DNA from: JACSRF01 sp963695505
GTDB lineage: Bacteria; Chloroflexota; Anaerolineae; Promineifilales; Promineifilaceae
Reading direction: 5' to 3'
Assembly (NCBI GenBank): GCA_963695505.1
Contig: CAVOGX010000012.1
Coordinates: 1-64,000 of the forward strand
DNA length: 64,000 nt
Part shown: positions 33,938-45,199 of the stretch, piece after piece
How positions within the stretch are numbered: position 1 is the first letter of the stretch
How the letters are laid out: each line of letters starts with the position of its first letter
Notes under the pieces: model-generated
What the model saw: only the letters and a program-made list of their open reading frames with translations
Database searches by the model: none
What the model was told of the DNA's origin: nothing
Position numbers and translations under genes: made by a program

Positions 33938-34027
33938 GTTACATCTCCTAAATTATCTGAGAGAGTATTCTGGGCTGGAGTGAAAAAGGCTTCTCTTCCA
34001 CTCCAGCCAATTGACCTCTTCCCTTAT

Positions 34028-37000
34028 TTATTCTACTTTCCCATTACCTTTCGGCGGCTTGGCGGCCATTTCTGAATATGTTTCCCAGCGCGTTTGTACA
34101 TCACCCTGCGCCAATTCCAGTAGTTTTGCCGCTCGTTCCGGGTGACTTTGCGTCAACATCCGGTAACCGCCCCTCACGGTACATATACTTATCAAGTGGC
34201 AGTTTTGGCGCACGCGAGTCCAATTGGAACGGATTCTTGCCTTCCGCTCACCAGATCGGGATTGAAGCGGAAGAGCGGCCAATACGCGCTGTCCACGGCC
34301 GCTTTTTGCTGTTCCAGGCCAAATTTCAGGTCGTAACCATGCGCAATACAGTGACTGTAAGCAATAATGAGCGACGGGCCATCATACGCTTCAGCTTCCA
34401 GGAACGCTCTGACCGTTTGCGCATCATTGGCACCAAAAGCGACCCGCGCCACATAGATGTTGCCATAAGCTAATGGCCAGCATGCCCCAGATCTTTCTTG
34501 GCAGCATTGGCTTACCAGCGGCAGCAAATTTGGCCACGGCCCCACGCGGCGTCGCTTTGGACATCTGGCCACCTGTGTTGGAGTACACTTCTGTATCCAA
34601 CACCAGCACATTCACATTGCGCCCGGAGGCCAGCACATGGTCCAAACCACCATAACCAATGTCATATGCCCAGCCATCACCGCCAACAATCCAGACATCT
34701 CTTCTTCACAAAGATGTCAGCCATGCTCAGCAGGTTTTCCAACTCTGGCTTCCTGGAAGGTTCCACGTCGGCTTCAGCAATCAATCTCTTGTAAGCGATG
34801 TTTCAGCTCGGCTACCCGCGCCGCGTTGCGCTTGAATGTCAGCCTCGGTCAGCTGGTCGGCAAACAGGATGCTTCACACAACTCTTCGCCAATGACACTC
34901 ACTCATTTGGCGCAAGCATGTTCGTGCCCGCTTCCAGACGTTGATCTAACGCCACACGCATACCCAAACCAAATTCGGCATTGTCTTCAAACAGGGAGTT
35001 CGACCAGGCTGGGCCACGGCCGTCCTCATTTTGCGACCAAGGCGTTGTGGGCAGGTTACCGCCGTAGATGGAGGAACAGCCCGTGGCATTGGCTATAACC
35101 GTCCGGTCGCCAAAGAGCTGGCTGAGGAGCTTCAGATACGGCGTTTCACCACAGCCGGCACATGCTCCAGAGAACTCGAACAGCGGCTCCAGTAACTGGT
35201 TGTATTTCACCTGGTTTAATGGAAGCTCAGTGCGATCTACATGAGGGCAGATCGAGGAAGAATTCCCAGTTTTCCTTTTCAGGCTCACGCAGCGGCAGCT
35301 GCGGTTCCATGTTGATGGCTTTGAACTTCGGCTGCTGCTTGTTCTTCACCGGGCAAACTTCCACACACAGGGTACAGCCGGTGCAGTCTTCTGGGGCGAC
35401 TTGCAGGGTAAACTGCATGCCTTTGAATTCTTTGAAGCGGGCTTCGGTGGACTTGAATGTAGGCGGGGCTTTTTCTAGGGCCAGCCGGATCATACATTTT
35501 CTCGCGGATGACCCCGTGGGGGCAAACCAGGGCAGCATTTGCCGCATTGAATGCAAATATCCGCATCCCACACCGGAATTTCAGTGGCGATGTTGCGTTT
35601 TTCCCATTTGGTTGTACCTGTGGGATAGGTACCGTCCACCGGCATGGCGCTAACGGGCAAGTTGTCACCCACCCCTTCGATGATGCGCGCGGTGACAGAT
35701 TTAATAAATTCTGGCGCACGATCGGGAATGATGGCCGAGCGCTCAAAGGTGCTGGTCGCTTCAGACGGCACGTTGACTTTGTGCATATGGTCTAGCGCTG
35801 CGTCTACAGCGGCATTGTTCTTGCTGCACGATCCGTTCGCCACGCTTGCCGTAGGTTTTCTCGATGGCATACTTGATGGCCGTAATGGCTTCGTCGGTGG
35901 GCAGTACGCCGCTGAGAGCAAAGAAGCAGGTTTGCATGATGGTGTTGATGCGGCGGCCCATGCCGGTTTCTTGGGCTACTTCATACCCATCCATCACGTA
36001 GAATTTCAGCTTTTTCTTAATGATGGTTTCTTGCATGGAGCGGGGCAGATGGTCCCACACCTCGTCTGGGCCGTAAGGGCTGTTGAGGAGGAAAATGGCT
36101 TCAGGGGCAGCCAAACGCAATACGTCGTACCGTTCCAGGAAACTGAACTGGTGCACGGCGACAAAGTTGGCAGAGTTGATCAGATAGGTAGAGCGAATGG
36201 GGCGCGGGCCAAAGCGCAGATGAGATACTGTAACGGAACCGGCTTTCTTGGAATCGTAAACAAAGTAACCCTGGGCGTAGTTGTCGGTATCTTCACCAAT
36301 GATTTTGATGGAGTTTTTGTTGGCACCCACGGTTCCGTCTGAACCCAGGCCGTAGAAGACGGCGCGTACGACGTCCTTTGGCTCAATGACAAAGTCTTCA
36401 TCATAGTCAAGGCTTGTGTGGGTCACGTCGTCGTTGATGCCAATGGTGAAATGGTTCTTGGGCTTGCCTTTGGCGAGTTCGTCGAAGACGCCTTTAATCA
36501 TGCCCGGGGTGAATTCTTTGGAGGACAGGCCATAACGTCCACCAATAATCTTGGGCATGTTGGCGAAGGGGACAATCTCGGAAGCCACGCCCTCGGCAAC
36601 GGCCGTTACCACATCCTGATAGAGCGGTTCACCGGTGGCTCCGGGCTCCTTGGTGCGATCCAAAACCGCAATCGCCTTCACCGAGGCGGGCAGCGCCTGC
36701 AAAAACGCTTCCACGGCAAAGGGGCGATAGAGCCGCACCTTAATCATGCCAACTTTTTCGCCCTGCCCAACCAGGTATTCTACCGTTTCATGGGCCGTTT
36801 CCGCACCCGAACCCATCAACACAATCACCCGCTCGGCATCCGGCGCGCCCACATAATCAAACAGGTGATACTGCCGCCCGGTCAGCTCGGCAAACTGATC
36901 CATGACCTTTTGCACTATTTCTGGAGCCGCCAGGTAGTACGGGTTGGCGCTTTCCCGCGCCTGGAAGAAGACGTCAGGGTTTTGCGCCGTGCCGCGAAGT

Positions 37001-37641
37001 ACCGGGTTATCCGGTGAAAGGCCCCGCGCCCGGTGGGCGCGTACCAACTCATCGTTGACCATAGCGCGAATAACCTTGTCGTCCAACAGTTCTACTTTGT
37101 TGACTTCGTGAGAGGTGCGGAAGCCATCAAAAACGTGCAAGAAAGGCACCCGTGATTCTAAAGCTGCTGCCGTCGAAATGAGGGTAAAGTCCGTGATTTC
37201 CTGAATAGAGTTGGCGAACAGCTGGGCAAAGCCCGTGCTGCGCGCAGCCATTACATCAGAATGGTCGCCAAAAATGGAAAGGGCCTGCCCTGCTACCGAA
37301 CGAGCAGCAATGTGAAATACTGTGGAAGTCAGCTCGCCAGCAATTTTGTACATGTTGGGGATCATCAGCAGCAAGCCCTGGGAAGCGGTAAAAGTGGTCG
37401 TCAAAGCGCCCGCCTGCAAAGCGCCATGAACGGCCCCTGCTGCGCCACCTTCAGCTTGCATTTCCACCACCAAAGGAACGGATCCCCAAATATTGGTTTT
37501 CCCTTCGGCTGAATATTGGTCAGCCCATTCACCCATAGGGGAGGATGGGGTGATGGGGTAAATGGCGATGACTTCGTTGACTTTATGAGCCACACGAGCG
37601 CATGCTTCATTCCCATCTAAGGTCACAACTTTCTCGGTCAT
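34028..37641 (-). CDS. nifJ: pyruvate:ferredoxin/flavodoxin oxidoreductase (several frameshifts)
   Basis: The single-chain enzyme of about 1200 residues, from ATG 37641 (AAGGAG in front). The N-terminal 600 residues are intact (NEVIAIYPITPSSPMGEWAD, then the TASQGLLLMIPNMYKIAGEL loop). From about 35830 to 34030 the frame changes at least six times, but each piece aligns in order: CoA region, ferredoxin-like clusters (CIQCGKC, then CTGCTLCVEVCP), and the thiamine-diphosphate domain (CAGCGETPYLK, ATGCSSIYGGNLP). It converts pyruvate and CoA to acetyl-CoA, CO2 and reduced ferredoxin. Order and conservation of all domains suggest sequence errors rather than decay, but a pseudogene cannot be excluded. 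Confidence 0.85.
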
Positions 37642-37984
37642 AAGCAACTCCTTCACATAATGAAGGGGCACGGCGCAATAAGAATTACCATGCCCCCTTG
37701 AGATTGTTTTTTGGTGCTGGCTGGATCGCCAACAGCCGAACCAATCTGGGGTATGCAGGTGTACTCGGCATGATGATAATTGCCTGTCTTTGAGTAATTG
37801 TAAGGAGTGGTTGGCTTAGCTGACAGTGACAGATTGCATGTCTAGGCGTGACAAAAGTCATTTTGATGTGCTGGTGACACGAAATGTGTGGGAAACGGCC
37901 GTTTCTCGCAACCAACCAGCCCTCAATTCCGTATCACTTTCTGGTAGAATCTTAACAAAACCGTTTAGATCGAGAGGACAGCCT
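37642..37984. other. intergenic region between divergent nifJ and zinc-ribbon gene
   Basis: 343 bases that hold the control region of two divergent units. A frame starting at 37826 reads through but lacks a start signal, and the downstream gene has a better GTG start at 37985. One ACGGCCGT copy is at 37896. No terminator or clear operator was seen. Confidence 0.4.
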
Positions 37985-39265
37985 GTGAGCACATTTCCCC
38001 CTGAAGGCTACATTCGCACCGAATCGGCCGTGCCCGGCATTGAGCTTTACATGCCCCGGCCTCCAGAAGAAACCCACCAGGAAACCGTCGAATTTCACTG
38101 CCCCCACTGCGATGCCACCACGGCGTACAGCGCCGCAAGCGGCGGCCTCACCTGCACCCACTGCGGTTACTACGAGCCCCCAACCGTCGAAACCGTGGGC
38201 AAAGCAGCGACCGAATTTGAATTTACTGTAGAAACCATGGATCGCGCCGCCCACGGCTGGGGGGTCGAACGTAAAGAGCTGGCTTGCGATCGCTGTGGGG
38301 CACACACCACCCTATCCACCGACCAGCTTACCCTCACCTGCCCTTTCTGTGCTTCCAACCAGGTAGTCCAGGTTAAAGCGCCGCAAGACCTGCTGCGCCC
38401 TCGTTTTCTGGTCCCTTTCACCATTACCGAAGACGCCTGCCGCCAACGCACCCAGGAGTGGCTGGGTAGCAGTTGGATGGTACCCGGTGATCTGCAGCGG
38501 CTGGCGCGCACGGCCGAATTTACGCCAATATTCATCCCCTTCTGGACCTTTGATGCCCGCGCCCGGGCCGATTGGCGCGCTGAAGTCGCCCACACCCGCA
38601 CCAAAACTGTGTACGTTAACGGCAAACCCCAGACACGCACTGTTACCGAATGGCGCTGGGAATCCGGCAGCGTCAACCTCTTCCATGACGACGTGCTGGT
38701 TAATGGCAGCCAGCGCATCAGCCCGGTCTTGCTGCAGCGCATGCAAGGGTATGACTTACGCGAGCTGAAGCCTTACGACCCCAGTTTTTTGGCCGGTCTG
38801 TCGGCCCAGGCTTACGACACCGGGCTGGATGCCGCGTGGGAAATGGGGCGCAACCTCATGCGCCAAAAAACCAAAAAGGCATGCCAGGCCCAGGCCACGT
38901 CCCAGCACATGCGCAATTTCAGCATGAGCCTGGACTTCAGCGAGGAAACGTGGCGCTACATTTTGCTGCCGCTGTACCTGGCCGCTTACCAATATGGCAG
39001 CGAACGCTACCAGGTGATGGTGAACGGGCAGTCCGGCAAAATCGCCGGGCAGCGCCCGGTGGACTGGCGCAAGGTGGTGTTGGCGGCAGGTGGGGCGCTG
39101 CTGCCCGGCATCATTTTAGGGTTAATTGCCCTTTACTTTTCCAGCCGTGAAGCTGGGGGTGATACCCTGCCCATTTTGGGCTTCGCCGGTGTGGCAGCCC
39201 TGGTTGCTGCCCTGGTATTCATCATCATTGCGGTAAGTACGGCCGTTAAAATGGATGACGCGTAA
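37985..39265 (+). CDS. zinc-ribbon membrane protein of unknown function
   Basis: 426 residues from GTG 37985, preceded by GAGAGGA. Two zinc ribbons lie at the N-terminus: CPHC with CTHC, and CDRC with CPFC. A soluble domain of about 230 residues follows with conserved Trp and Arg (FIPFWTFDARARADWRAEVA, VTEWRWESGS). At the C-terminus are two membrane helices (LAAGGALLPGIILGLIALYF and LGFAGVAALVAALVFIIIAV). The next gene starts on the base after the stop and is a clear paralogue. I do not recognise a described function; such proteins are often labelled by their zinc ribbon alone. Confidence 0.75.
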   Translation: MSTFPPEGYIRTESAVPGIELYMPRPPEETHQETVEFHCPHCDATTAYSAASGGLTCTHCGYYEPPTVETVGKAATEFEFTVETMDRAAHGWGVERKELACDRCGAHTTLSTDQLTLTCPFCASNQVVQVKAPQDLLRPRFLVPFTITEDACRQRTQEWLGSSWMVPGDLQRLARTAEFTPIFIPFWTFDARARADWRAEVAHTRTKTVYVNGKPQTRTVTEWRWESGSVNLFHDDVLVNGSQRISPVLLQRMQGYDLRELKPYDPSFLAGLSAQAYDTGLDAAWEMGRNLMRQKTKKACQAQATSQHMRNFSMSLDFSEETWRYILLPLYLAAYQYGSERYQVMVNGQSGKIAGQRPVDWRKVVLAAGGALLPGIILGLIALYFSSREAGGDTLPILGFAGVAALVAALVFIIIAVSTAVKMDDA

Positions 39266-40393
39266 ATGGAAACCGATACCCCAACCCACACATTATTAGC
39301 CTGTGCCTCCTGCAATGGCACTTTTCTCACCCCACCGCAAGTCGCAGCGCAGAACTGCCCATACTGTGGCCAGGCCGGCTTAACTGCAATAGATGAGTCG
39401 GGAGCAGAAACAGGCAGCCCGCTTTTTACCCAGCCCCCGGAACTGGTGCTGCCCTTTGCTGCGACCGAAAGCAGCCTGCAAAATAGCCTGACTCAGTTTG
39501 TGAAGCGCACCTGGTTTGCCCCAACTGACCTGACCCCTGCCAACCTGGCGGCGCGCCTGCAGCCGCTCTTTATACCCATGTGGCTCGTAGATGCCAAGGT
39601 GCAGGCGCAATGGCAGGCCGAGGTGGGCTTCAATTACCAGGTGGTCAGCCACAAGGAATCTTACCTGGGCGGGCAATGGCGGACGCAAGAGGTGCGCGAA
39701 ACGCGGGTGCGCTGGGAGCCGCGGGTGGGTACGCTGCAACGGCCGTATTCCAACCAGGTCGCCCCTGCCCTCGAGGAGTTTGCTCAGCTCGAGCACACTT
39801 TAGGAAAATACCGGCTGGACCAGGGCGTACGGCCGTTTCAGGCCGACGATTTGGAGCGAACTTTTGCCCACCTATCTAACCGCCCTCCCGCGGACGCCTG
39901 GCCAGAGGCTGAGGCTGCGCTGAAAAATGCTGCGGCGGCCGAATGCCGCCAGGCTGCCACCGCCGACCACCTGCGGGAATTCCGCTGGAAACCAGAATTC
40001 TCGGACCAGGTGTGGACGCAGTTGCTCCTGCCCCTCTACACTTCCCATTATCAGGACGACGAAGGCATAACGCGCATGATTTACGTGCAGGGACAATCCG
40101 GAGCACTGCGCGGCCAGCGGCGCGCCTCCATGCACAAAGCGCGCCGTTGGGCAACCATCATTGCTGCTGTGGCGGCAGGTATATTTGCTATTAGCTTATT
40201 GTTGGCGCTGGCGGGTTATTTTGAGAATCGTCTGCTGCCTTTTGTCGGCGTGGGGATGGTGATAGCCTTGCTGGTGGGGGTAACGGCCGTTCTGCCCCTG
40301 CTTCTGGCCTGGTACGTCAATGGCTTCGGCGCGTCCTCTAGCTCCGAGCAGCAAACGCTGGCGGCATTTTTGCGGGCATTAAAGGGGGAATGA
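39266..40393 (+). CDS. zinc-ribbon membrane protein, paralogue of the preceding gene
   Basis: 375 residues. One zinc ribbon (CASC, CPYC), then the same middle domain: FIPMWLVDAKVQAQWQAEVG corresponds to FIPFWTFDARARADWRAEVA in the neighbour, and EFRWKPEFSDQVWTQLLLPL to the neighbour's SLDFSEETWRYILLPLYL. Two C-terminal membrane helices follow. The ATG touches the preceding TAA with no gap, so translation is coupled. The tandem paralogues probably form a heteromeric membrane complex with the ribbons in the cytoplasm; the purpose is unknown. Confidence 0.75.
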   Translation: METDTPTHTLLACASCNGTFLTPPQVAAQNCPYCGQAGLTAIDESGAETGSPLFTQPPELVLPFAATESSLQNSLTQFVKRTWFAPTDLTPANLAARLQPLFIPMWLVDAKVQAQWQAEVGFNYQVVSHKESYLGGQWRTQEVRETRVRWEPRVGTLQRPYSNQVAPALEEFAQLEHTLGKYRLDQGVRPFQADDLERTFAHLSNRPPADAWPEAEAALKNAAAAECRQAATADHLREFRWKPEFSDQVWTQLLLPLYTSHYQDDEGITRMIYVQGQSGALRGQRRASMHKARRWATIIAAVAAGIFAISLLLALAGYFENRLLPFVGVGMVIALLVGVTAVLPLLLAWYVNGFGASSSSEQQTLAAFLRALKGE

Positions 40394-40437
40394 AAACTGG
40401 AGACTGGAGATTAGAGATTGGTCAGTCTCCAATTCCT
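40394..40437. repeat. word-repeat hairpin (GACTGGA/GATTAGA family)
   Basis: GGAGACTG at about 40402 pairs with CAGTCTCC at about 40423; GATTAGA and GATTGG words lie between. It separates two convergent genes, and both stop codons are within or next to it (the glycosyltransferase ends GGA GAC TGA). Confidence 0.75.
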
Positions 40438-41177
40438 TTCCGGTAAGTGCCGGTGATTAAATTCCAGCGTACGCGCAACACTTCAAAAATGGTGTTTACA
40501 TAATCACGAAGGTTGACATGGGTATCGGCATCATCCACCCATTTTGTGGGGACAATACCAATGCGGAAGTTGTGCCTGCGAGCAATAGCCAGGGCTTCCA
40601 TGTCAAAACCCCACCGGTCTATTTGCGAAACGGAGAAGATGCGCCGGGCAGAAACGGCCGTAAAGGCCTTAAACCCGCACTGCGTATCCCATATTCCCGG
40701 CACGGCCAACAACTGAATAAATAAATTGCCCGCATCCCCCAGCAGCCGCTTCAAGAGGGGCTGAGGAACTGCCTGCTGCGCACCCATCACGTCTTTGGCA
40801 TCCCGCGAACCGATGACAACGTCGTACCCCTCAGCAAATAACGGCTTCATCTGTTCAAAATGGGTAATGTCCGTAGAATTGTCCGCATCCATAAACAGGC
40901 GCACCTGCCCCCTGGCTTGCAGCATTCCTTCCCGCACCGTGTACCCCTTCCCCCGGTTTTCGGCCCGATCCAGGCAGCGTACTTCGGGTTTATCCACCCC
41001 AAAAGCCCGCACCACGCTCAGCGTATCATCTGTCGGCCCGTCTAAAGCTACCAGCACCTCCCAGGTGAATGGCTGGCGCGACAAATAAGCGTACACCGAT
41101 TCCAAAGTGGGCGTAATGCGTTTTTCTTCATTGTAGGCGGGAATCACCACGCTTAGATAAGGACCGTTTTGCTCCAT
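40422..41177 (-). CDS. GT2 glycosyltransferase, dolichyl-phosphate glucosyltransferase-like
   Basis: 251 residues from ATG 41177 with AAGGATAC upstream. GT-A fold of family 2: LSVVIPAYNEEKRITPTLE at the N-terminus, VLVALDGPTDDT, metal-binding motif FMDADNSTD, then WDTQCGFKAFTA and DRWGFDMEALAIARR. This is close to ALG5/DPM-like enzymes that transfer glucose or mannose from a nucleotide sugar to a polyprenyl phosphate. No membrane segment is seen. It sits beside another GT2 gene and rmlD, suggesting surface-polysaccharide synthesis. Confidence 0.85.
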   Translation of the reverse strand: MEQNGPYLSVVIPAYNEEKRITPTLESVYAYLSRQPFTWEVLVALDGPTDDTLSVVRAFGVDKPEVRCLDRAENRGKGYTVREGMLQARGQVRLFMDADNSTDITHFEQMKPLFAEGYDVVIGSRDAKDVMGAQQAVPQPLLKRLLGDAGNLFIQLLAVPGIWDTQCGFKAFTAVSARRIFSVSQIDRWGFDMEALAIARRHNFRIGIVPTKWVDDADTHVNLRDYVNTIFEVLRVRWNLITGTYRKGIGD

Positions 41178-41266
41178 CAAAAGTATCCTTGTTTCGTAAC
41201 CCGTGTACTGTAATCCGTTTTCCGTTTTCGCATTACGGACAACGGTTCACGGTCAAGGAGGCAATC

Positions 41267-42232
41267 TTACACCCCGCCAGAGGGATCGTCAACAGGGGTC
41301 AGGCGGGCCGTCAGGGTTTCGTCGTCAAGCCGTCGCCTGGCCTGAATGGCGCGGCGCTTGGGCCACATCTTGAAGACGCCCAGCAGACCGGCTAACTGCC
41401 CGCGCAGCCGCGCTCGAGCCGCTTCGCCGCGCCAGTGGCGCAGCGCTTCTCTGGTAATAGTCCACTGCGCCCGCCAAATCAACCGCCAGTGACGGCGCAG
41501 CAGACTGGTGGGGTAATTTTTCCAGATGAGGTAGAGGAAATTACGGCCGTCGTAATAGCTGCCTGTGACGTCGCCGCCGGTGGCTTTGAGCTTGTGGTAG
41601 AGAACGGCCGTGGGCACGTACAGCACCCGCCAGCCCGCCAGGTTTGCCCGCCAGCCCATATCCACGTCCTCGCAGGAGAAGAAAAAATCGTCATCCAGAA
41701 AGCCAATCTCTTCCAGCATGGTTCGGCGGTAGGCCGACGAGCCGCCGCAGGCGCTAAAGACGTACTCCTCTCGGTCAAACTGGCCCACATCTTGCTGCCA
41801 CACGCCGCGATTGCCGGGAATGCCATCCAGCCGCAAAAGTCCCCGGCCGTGTGGAAATGGTCGCGCTGGTCGAAGAGCAGCATTTTGCTGGCGACGCTGC
41901 CCACCTCGCGGATGGCGCTCAAAGGCGTCCACAATTTCTGCCAGCCAGTGGGCGTCTACTTCGGTGTCGTTGTTCAGCAGAATGATGATCTCGCCCTGCG
42001 CGGCTTGCCAGCCGGCGTTGCACGCGCCGGTAAAGCCGCGATTTTCGCCCAACTCCAGCAGCCTCACTTCGGGATAATTTTCGCGCACATAATCTTGCGT
42101 GCCGTCGGTGGAGCCGTTGTCGACCAGCATCACCTCAAAATCGGTGAAGGTTTGCTGGCGCAGGGATTGGAAGCAGTCGTCGAGGTGGTGTTTGCCGTTC
42201 AGGTGCGGGATGATGATGGAAATAAAAGGCAT
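41267..42232 (-). CDS. GT2 glycosyltransferase, rhamnosyltransferase-like (two compensating frameshifts)
   Basis: 321 residues as read. It opens FISIIIPHLNGKHHLDDCF with VDNGSTDGTQDYVRENYPEV and GFTGACNAGWQAAQGEIIILL, standard GT2. Between about 41830 and 41920 the reading frame is shifted (a basic stretch after FERHP), while the alternative frame gives the family-like VGSVASKMLLFDQRDHFHTA. Two opposite indels therefore flank about 30 wrong residues. The acceptor part (DDDFFFSCEDVDMGWRANLAG) resembles WbbL-type rhamnosyltransferases, matching rmlD nearby. Confidence 0.83.
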   Translation of the reverse strand: MPFISIIIPHLNGKHHLDDCFQSLRQQTFTDFEVMLVDNGSTDGTQDYVRENYPEVRLLELGENRGFTGACNAGWQAAQGEIIILLNNDTEVDAHWLAEIVDAFERHPRGGQRRQQNAALRPARPFPHGRGLLRLDGIPGNRGVWQQDVGQFDREEYVFSACGGSSAYRRTMLEEIGFLDDDFFFSCEDVDMGWRANLAGWRVLYVPTAVLYHKLKATGGDVTGSYYDGRNFLYLIWKNYPTSLLRRHWRLIWRAQWTITREALRHWRGEAARARLRGQLAGLLGVFKMWPKRRAIQARRRLDDETLTARLTPVDDPSGGV

Positions 42233-42243
42233 TAGATTATGTG

Positions 42244-44295
42244 CTAATCCCGAACCACGTCTAGGAAAAAGGCGTACTCAAAAGCCGTATCCTTCAAGTA
42301 ATCGTAACGGCCGCTGCTGCTAAAATGCCCCGCGCCCATGATAGTCTTCAGGTAGAGGCGGTTGCTGCTGATGTTAACCTGGCGCAGTTTGGCCGTCCAC
42401 TTGGCCGGTTCCCAGTAGGGACGCGCGGGTCATTGAGCCCGGCGGTGATCAGCAGGTGGGGATAAGCCTGGGCGGTGGTGTTGTCGTAGGGGGAGTAGGT
42501 GAGCATGTAGTGGTAGAATGCTTCTTCGTTGGGATTGCCCCACTCCTCCCACTCGCCGACGGTGAGCGGCAGGGTTTCGTCAGCATGGTGGTGACGACAT
42601 CGACGAAGGGCACACCGGCCACGGCCGCATGGAACAGGTCGGGGCCATGGTGAGCACTGCCCCCATGAGCAGGCCGCCGGCGCTGCGGCCCATGATGGCC
42701 AGCCTGTCGCGGCTGGTGTACTTCTCGGCGATCAGGTGTTCGGCGCAGGCAATGAAGTCGGTAAAGGTGTTCTTCTTGTGCAGGAATTTGCCGTTTTCGT
42801 ACCAGTGGCGGCCCATCTCCTGCCCGCCGCGAATGTGGGCGATGGCCCAGATGAAGCCGCGGTCTACCAGGCTGAGCCGCTTCTGGTCGAAGCTGGGGGC
42901 CATGCTGGCTCCGTAGCTGCCGTAGCCGTAGAGCATCAGGGATTGTGCCCGTCGCGCTTCATGCCCTTTTTGTACAGCAGCGAGATAGGAATTTGCGTGC
43001 CGTCGCTGGCGGTGGCCCAGGTACGCGCCGTTTCGTAGTTGGCGGGGTCGTAGCCGCCCAGCACGGGCTCTTGCTTGACCACCGTCCAGTCCGTTGGTCC
43101 ATGTGGTAATCGACAGTGGTGTCGGCGGTGGTCATGGAGGTGTAGACAAAGCGGAAGCTGTCGTTGGCAAATTCGGGATTTTCCGCGCCGCGGGTGGCGT
43201 AGACGGCTTCGGGGAAGGTGATGGCATAGCTGTCGGCCAGCGCGTCGCCGTTGAAGCGGTGGATGTCCAGGGTTGGCAGGGCATTGGAACGGCCGTATAC
43301 TGCCAGGTGTCCCGCAAATACCTCTATCCCTTCTAGCAGCTTGTTGGGGTCGTGGGGGACGAGGTCTTGCCACTGCTCTTGCGTGGGCGCAGACACAGGG
43401 GCCGTGACCAGCTTGTAGTTGGGGCTGTTGTGGGCGTTGGTGCGGATGAGGAAACGGCCGTTTCGATGTTCCACCCAATACCGCAGCCCCTTTTGCCGCC
43501 CTTGCAGCAATCGCAAGTCGCCATCGGGCGTGTTGGCGTCCAGCACCCACATTTCGCTGGTTTCCATGCTGGCAATGCCCAGCACAATGAAAGCGCTCGT
43601 CCTTGGTCTTGTCCAGGCCAATACGAAATAATTCGTCTTTTTCGTGGAAAAGCTCTTCGTCATCGGCCGGGTCGTTGCCCAGCACGTGGCGGAACAGCTT
43701 GTAGTCGCGCCAGGCGTCGTCTTGGGTCGTGTAGAGCAGGGTGTGGTTGTCGTTGCCCCATTCCACCGAGTAAGAGGTGTCGGAAATCTGGTCGGGCAGC
43801 AGCTCGCCCGTGGCCAAATTTTTGATGTAAATGGTGTACCGTTCGCCGCCGCTGGTGTCGGTGGAGTAGGCCAGCAGCGTATGGTCCGGGCTGATGGCAA
43901 AAACGCCCACTTTGAAGTAATTGGTTCCTTCGGCCAGAGCGTTTTCGTCCAGCAAAATTTCTTCCGGCGCGTCCAGGCTGCCCTTTTTGCGGCAGTGGAT
44001 GGCGTACTGCTGGCCCGCCTCGGTGCGCGTGTAGTAGAAGTAGCCACCGTGGGCCACCGGGGCGCTGCTGTCGGTTTCCTGGATGCGCCCGACCATTTCC
44101 TGGTAGACAGTTTCTTGCAAAACGGCCGTGTGGGCCATGCTCGCCTGGGTGTAGGCATTTTCCGCTTCCAGGTAAGCGATCACTTCGGGGTTGTTCTTCT
44201 CGCGCAGCCAGAAGTAGTTGTCTATGCGGGTGTGCCCGTGAATGGTCAGTTCGTGGGGTTGGATGGCGGCAATGGGGGGAGTGTTGTTGGGTCAT
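42244..44295 (-). CDS. ptrB: oligopeptidase B, S9 family (several frameshifts)
   Basis: About 680 residues when read across at least five frameshifts. Pieces occur in order: N-terminus (HGHTRIDNYFWLREKNNP, joined to MTQQHSP by removing one C from a run of six near 44275), beta-propeller (HTLLAYSTDTSGGERYTIYI, DNHTLLYTTQDDAWRDYKL), then the catalytic domain with LYGYGSYGASMAP, IAHIRGGQEMGR, nucleophile elbow GRSAGG and HFSSSGRYDYLKD with the catalytic His. The frame ends with TAG at 42246. This peptidase cleaves short peptides after Arg or Lys in the cytoplasm. Shifts in homopolymers favour sequencing errors. Confidence 0.8.
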
Positions 44296-44315
44296 TGGTC
44301 CTTTTGAGATTGAGG

Positions 44316-45195
44316 TTATTCGCTGCTTAATCGCAGATTGTCAGGCAAAATTATTCTTTGCATGTTTGATGTATCGGCCAGCGCTTCTTGCCACGGCCGT
44401 AACTCAATGCCAATCGCTTTCCCGGCGATGTTGTGCAGGGCGGCATAGGGCGGCGGGGTGGACGCCCGTTTAAATTCGTTGCCACAAAAATGGGCGTGTT
44501 GGTCACATCGGCCAGCCCGGCCAGGCGCAAAATCTCGTTGGCAAATTCCCAGCGGGAGCAGTTGCACCGCTGTTGACAAAATGGTAGGTGCCGTACTGGT
44601 GGGTCTCAATGCAGTTGGGCGATGGCTTGCGCCAGATCTTTGACGTAGGTGGGATTGCCCACTTCGTCGGTGACGACGCGCAGTTGGCCGGTTTCGCGGG
44701 CGCGGTTGAGGATGGCGTGGATGAAGTTGCGGCCGCCGGGGGCGAAAAGCCAGGCAGAAGCGCACGATGTAGAGCGCGCTGCAGAATGGTGCGCACGTGA
44801 AATTCGGCGGCGGCTTTGGAACGGCCGTAAGCATTCACCGGGTTCAGCGGCATCCATTCTTCGTACCCGTCGCGGCGGTCCCCGGCAAAGACCTCGTTGG
44901 TGCTGATGTGCAGCATCTCCGCGCCAAATTCCAGGGCAGCCAGGGCCACATTTTGCGTACCCAGGCCGTTGACTTTGTAGGCCAGCGCCGGGTCTTTGGC
45001 GCAGCCATCGACGTTGGTGTAGGCGGCGCAGTGGATGATGAGGTCGGGTTTGGCAGCGGAAACGGCCGTAAACAACCCATCCCTCTCTGTTATGTCTACT
45101 TCCGGCAGATCGAAGCCCGTCACCTCATGCCCGGCCAGCGCCCCTTGCAGCGCCGTGCCCAACTGCCCTTTGTTACCCGTAATCAGAATTTTCAT
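44316..45195 (-). CDS. rmlD: dTDP-4-dehydrorhamnose reductase (several frameshifts)
   Basis: About 290 residues across some four frameshifts. The N-terminal part is intact: KILITGNKGQLGTAL for the NADPH Rossmann loop, GFDLPEVDITERD, IIHCAAYTNVDGCAKDPA, and the catalytic Tyr-x3-Lys in NAYGRSKAAAE with STNEVFAGDRRDGYEEWMP before it. Later pieces (TGQLRVVTDEVGNPTYVKD, HQYGTYHFVNSG, then RPWQEALADT) lie in other frames. RmlD makes dTDP-L-rhamnose from dTDP-4-keto-L-rhamnose. rmlABC are not in the window. Confidence 0.83.
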
Positions 45196-45199
45196 CAGT

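Noticed and set aside
37826..37984. N-terminal extension of the first zinc-ribbon protein from an ATG at 37826
   Set aside because: The extra 53 residues are unlike a protein start and include the intergenic region; GTG 37985 has a ribosome-binding site.
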